Assembly: GCA_025966215.1 (NCBI GenBank)
Contig: JAOPVM010000076.1
Span: 1-8,591, forward strand
DNA length: 8,591 bases
Direction of reading: 5' to 3'
From: Klenkia sp.
GTDB lineage: Bacteria > Actinomycetota > Actinomycetes > Mycobacteriales > Geodermatophilaceae
Part shown: piece after piece, positions 7,285 to 8,591 of the stretch
Numbering within the stretch: the first letter of the stretch is position 1
Layout: every line of letters starts with the position of its first letter
Made by a program: the position numbers and the translations under genes
Notes under the pieces: generated by a model
What the model saw: only the letters and a program-made list of their open reading frames with translations
What the model was told of the DNA's origin: nothing
Database searches by the model: none

Positions 7285-7302
7285 GACCGCACACTGGGGG
7301 CG

Positions 7303-8037
7303 ATGAGGCGGGCGCGGGTGACGACGGCACAGGCCGTGCGCGCCGGGCTGTTCCTCGCGCTGCTGGTCGCCGGGGTGGTGCTGGCGCCGGCCGTCGAGCT
7401 GCCCTCGGTGGCGACCCTGCGCGGGTGGCTGGCCGGCGCCGGCGCCTGGGGCTGGGTCGGGCTGGTGCTGGTGTCGGCGCTGGTCACCCTGGCCCCGGTG
7501 CCGCGGACGGCGCTCAGCGTGCTCGCCGGGGTGCTCGCCGGGTTCGGTGGCGGACTCGTCGTGGCCTGGACCAGCGGCGTGCTGGGTGCCGCGGCCGGGT
7601 TCGGCGTGGCCCGGCTGCTGGGCCGGGACACCGTCGAACGGCTGGCCGGGCCCCGGCTGGCCCGCGCCGATGCCGTGCTGACCGACCGCGGCGTGCTGTC
7701 CACGCTGCTCGGCCGGCTGACCCCGGTCGCCCCGTTCACGCTGGTCAGCTACGCGGGTGGGCTCTCGGGCATCCGCTTCCGTGATCACCTGCTGGGGACG
7801 GCGATCGGCCTCGCCCCGGGCACCGTGCTGCACGTCGGGGTGGGCGCCACGGTCGGCGCGGCCGGCGAGCTGGGGGGCTGGACCCTGCTGGCCAGCGCGC
7901 TGCCGTTCATCGTGGTCGGCACCGTGCTGGTGGCGCTCTGGCTCCGTCGGCGTCGTCTAGCCAGGACGCTAGAGACCCGCAGAGAGACCTCGCGACACGC
8001 GCTAGCCGCTTCTACCGATGTCTACGGAGCGGACTAG
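7303..8037 (+). CDS. TVP38/TMEM64 family membrane protein (VTT / SNARE-associated domain, DedA-related)
   Basis: A 244-residue integral membrane protein. An N-terminal helix lies at about residues 13-31, a second hydrophobic block at 49-103 containing LAPVPRTALSVLAGVLAG, and the characteristic VTT core around GRLTPVAPFTLVSYAGG (137-153) followed by FRDHLLGTAIGLAPGT (159-174). A last membrane helix at about 192-214 precedes a very basic tail (RRRR at 215-218). Bacterial relatives of the DedA/TVP38 superfamily are linked to lipid scrambling and membrane homeostasis; a specific role here is not known. The ATG at 7303 is chosen because the upstream extension to 7225 is polar and unlike the family. 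A GTG at 7318 is an alternative start. The final 30 residues are weakly protein-like and coincide with CTAG-rich sequence that may control the next gene. Confidence 0.85.
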   Translation: MRRARVTTAQAVRAGLFLALLVAGVVLAPAVELPSVATLRGWLAGAGAWGWVGLVLVSALVTLAPVPRTALSVLAGVLAGFGGGLVVAWTSGVLGAAAGFGVARLLGRDTVERLAGPRLARADAVLTDRGVLSTLLGRLTPVAPFTLVSYAGGLSGIRFRDHLLGTAIGLAPGTVLHVGVGATVGAAGELGGWTLLASALPFIVVGTVLVALWLRRRRLARTLETRRETSRHALAASTDVYGAD

Positions 8038-8039
8038 AC
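8007..8039 (+). promoter_or_regulatory. Control element B, second copy of CGCTTCTAC, TGTCT, TAGAC, before the ATPase gene
   Basis: CGCTTCTAC (8007-8015), TGTCT (8019-8023) and TAGAC (8035-8039) repeat element A at 4902-4935. The first 17 bases match at 15 positions, and TAGAC follows 11 rather than 12 bases later. GTCTA (8020-8024) and TAGAC (8035-8039) are an inverted pair 10 bp apart. The element covers the last ten codons of the TVP38-type gene and ends 20 bp before the ATPase ATG, so it probably belongs to the ATPase promoter region. Role inferred. Confidence 0.4.
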
Positions 8040-8046
8040 CGACCCA

Positions 8047-8052
8047 TACGGT
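8047..8052 (+). promoter_or_regulatory. Putative -10 hexamer for leaderless transcription of the ATPase gene
   Basis: TACGGT fits TANNNT and ends 7 nt before the ATG at 8060, close to the 6-nt spacing at the glutamate dehydrogenase and hydrolase genes. There is no Shine-Dalgarno sequence before that ATG. I see no clear -35. If true, transcription starts at or beside the ATG, which also favours 8060 over the in-frame GTG at 8051. Confidence 0.45.
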
Positions 8053-8059
8053 GCTCGAC

Positions 8060-8591
8060 ATGGACCCCGTGCGGAACCCGTACGCCCCCGGCGCCGGTCA
8101 GCGACCCCCCGAGCTGGCCGGGCGGGACACCGAGCTGAGCGCCTTCGACGTCGTCCTGGAACGGATCGCCGCCGGCCGCCCGGAGCGGTCGCTGGTGCTC
8201 ACCGGGCTGCGCGGCGTCGGCAAGACGGTGCTGCTCAACCAGCTGCGCTCGGCCGCGATCGCCCGCGGGTGGGGGACCGGGAAGATCGAGGCCCGGCCCG
8301 ACCAGTCGCTGCGCCGGCCGGTGTCCAGCGCCCTGCACATGGCGCTGCGCGAGCTCGGTCGGCGGCACGGCGACCAGGAGTCGGTGCAGGAGGTGCTCGG
8401 CGTCCTCAAGGCGTTCGCGCTGCGCGGGGTGGGTGGGTCAGAGGGACCGGCCAGGATCCGCGACCGCTGGCAGCCCGGGATCGACGTGCCGGCGGCAACC
8501 GGCCGGGCGGACTCCGGGGACATGGAGATCGACCTGGTCGAGCTTCTCAGCGACGCCGCCGGGGTCGCCGCCGACTTCGGCAGCGGCATCG
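8060..8591 (+). CDS. AAA/ORC-like ATP-binding protein of actinobacteria, 5' part only
   Basis: The open frame runs off the window end; 177 complete codons are visible. The protein starts MDPVRNPYAPGAGQRPPELAGRD in character and has a Walker A P-loop GLRGVGKT at residues 49-56 with Lys55, then KIEARPDQSLRRP shortly after. The N-terminal AGRDTELSAFDVVLERI segment before the P-loop is the usual entry to an ORC/Cdc6-like or STAND-like AAA domain. I recognise this opening as a family widespread in actinomycetes and annotated only as 'ATP-binding protein' or 'ATPase AAA'; its role is not established as far as I know. Walker B is not identified in the visible part and the C-terminal half is missing. 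It follows the TVP38-type gene by 22 bp in the same direction but appears to have its own promoter. Confidence 0.85.
   Translation, partial: MDPVRNPYAPGAGQRPPELAGRDTELSAFDVVLERIAAGRPERSLVLTGLRGVGKTVLLNQLRSAAIARGWGTGKIEARPDQSLRRPVSSALHMALRELGRRHGDQESVQEVLGVLKAFALRGVGGSEGPARIRDRWQPGIDVPAATGRADSGDMEIDLVELLSDAAGVAADFGSGI

Larger units (their letters stand above)
6953..7302. other. 350-bp divergent intergenic region without a convincing gene
   Basis: This gap separates the transporter (minus) from the TVP38-type gene (plus), so it should hold both promoters. I see two exact 11-bp direct repeats (7153-7163 and 7174-7184), and GGTCAC three times (7238-7243, 7267-7272, 7278-7283). The first GGTCAC lies in the near-palindrome CCGGTCACCGG (7236-7246). 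No tRNA-like fold was recognised. An 85-codon open frame on the minus strand (7206 to 6949) ends in a TGA overlapping the transporter GTG. Its codon use is less GC-biased at third positions, its composition is unlike a folded protein, and it lacks a Shine-Dalgarno, so I do not call it a gene. Confidence 0.5.

Noticed and set aside
5645..7306. 553-codon plus-strand frame across the hydrolase end, gap and transporter
   Set aside because: It overlaps two well-supported genes in other frames or strands, and its product is the QHR/DEHRG repeat-like composition typical of antisense GC-rich frames.
1..8591. tRNA, rRNA, CRISPR array, insertion sequence or attachment site
   Set aside because: No spaced repeat array, transposase motif, terminal inverted repeats with target duplication, or cloverleaf-like sequence was recognised on either strand.

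Overview
The window is very GC-rich DNA in which almost every codon ends in G or C. Start sites often lack a Shine-Dalgarno sequence. The gene families are an L-180 type NAD-glutamate dehydrogenase, a mycobacterial-type monoacylglycerol lipase, a 4-TM 'phage holin family' membrane protein and an actinobacterial AAA ATPase beginning MDPVRNPY. Together they point to a high-GC actinomycete. Geodermatophilaceae (Blastococcus, Geodermatophilus, Modestobacter) is my best guess, from general sequence character rather than a search.

Layout. Positions 1-4437 (minus) hold most of a very large NAD-glutamate dehydrogenase gene whose 3' end lies outside the window. Upstream of it in the same orientation is a small 4-TM membrane protein (4482-4898). 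A short divergent control region (4899-4980) separates this from a plus-strand alpha/beta hydrolase of the monoacylglycerol lipase type (4981-5814). A 220-bp convergent gap follows, with a large imperfect inverted repeat. Then come a minus-strand AEC-family transporter (6035-6952), a 350-bp divergent gap with short direct repeats (6953-7302), a plus-strand TVP38/TMEM64-type membrane protein (7303-8037) and the 5' part of an AAA/ORC-like ATPase (8060 to the window end).

How the genes relate. These look like ordinary chromosomal genes rather than one system. GDH catabolises glutamate, the hydrolase probably cleaves monoacylglycerols or other esters, and the others are membrane proteins or a poorly understood ATPase. 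I see no phage, IS, CRISPR, tRNA, rRNA or defence genes.

The more interesting content is regulatory. Three genes have a TANNNT -10-like hexamer exactly 6-7 nt before the start codon, which suggests leaderless mRNAs. An AT-richer composite element recurs upstream of two plus-strand genes. All seven CTAG tetranucleotides in the window fall in gene control regions or in the last 81 bp before a gene. I did not find a convincing previously undescribed system.
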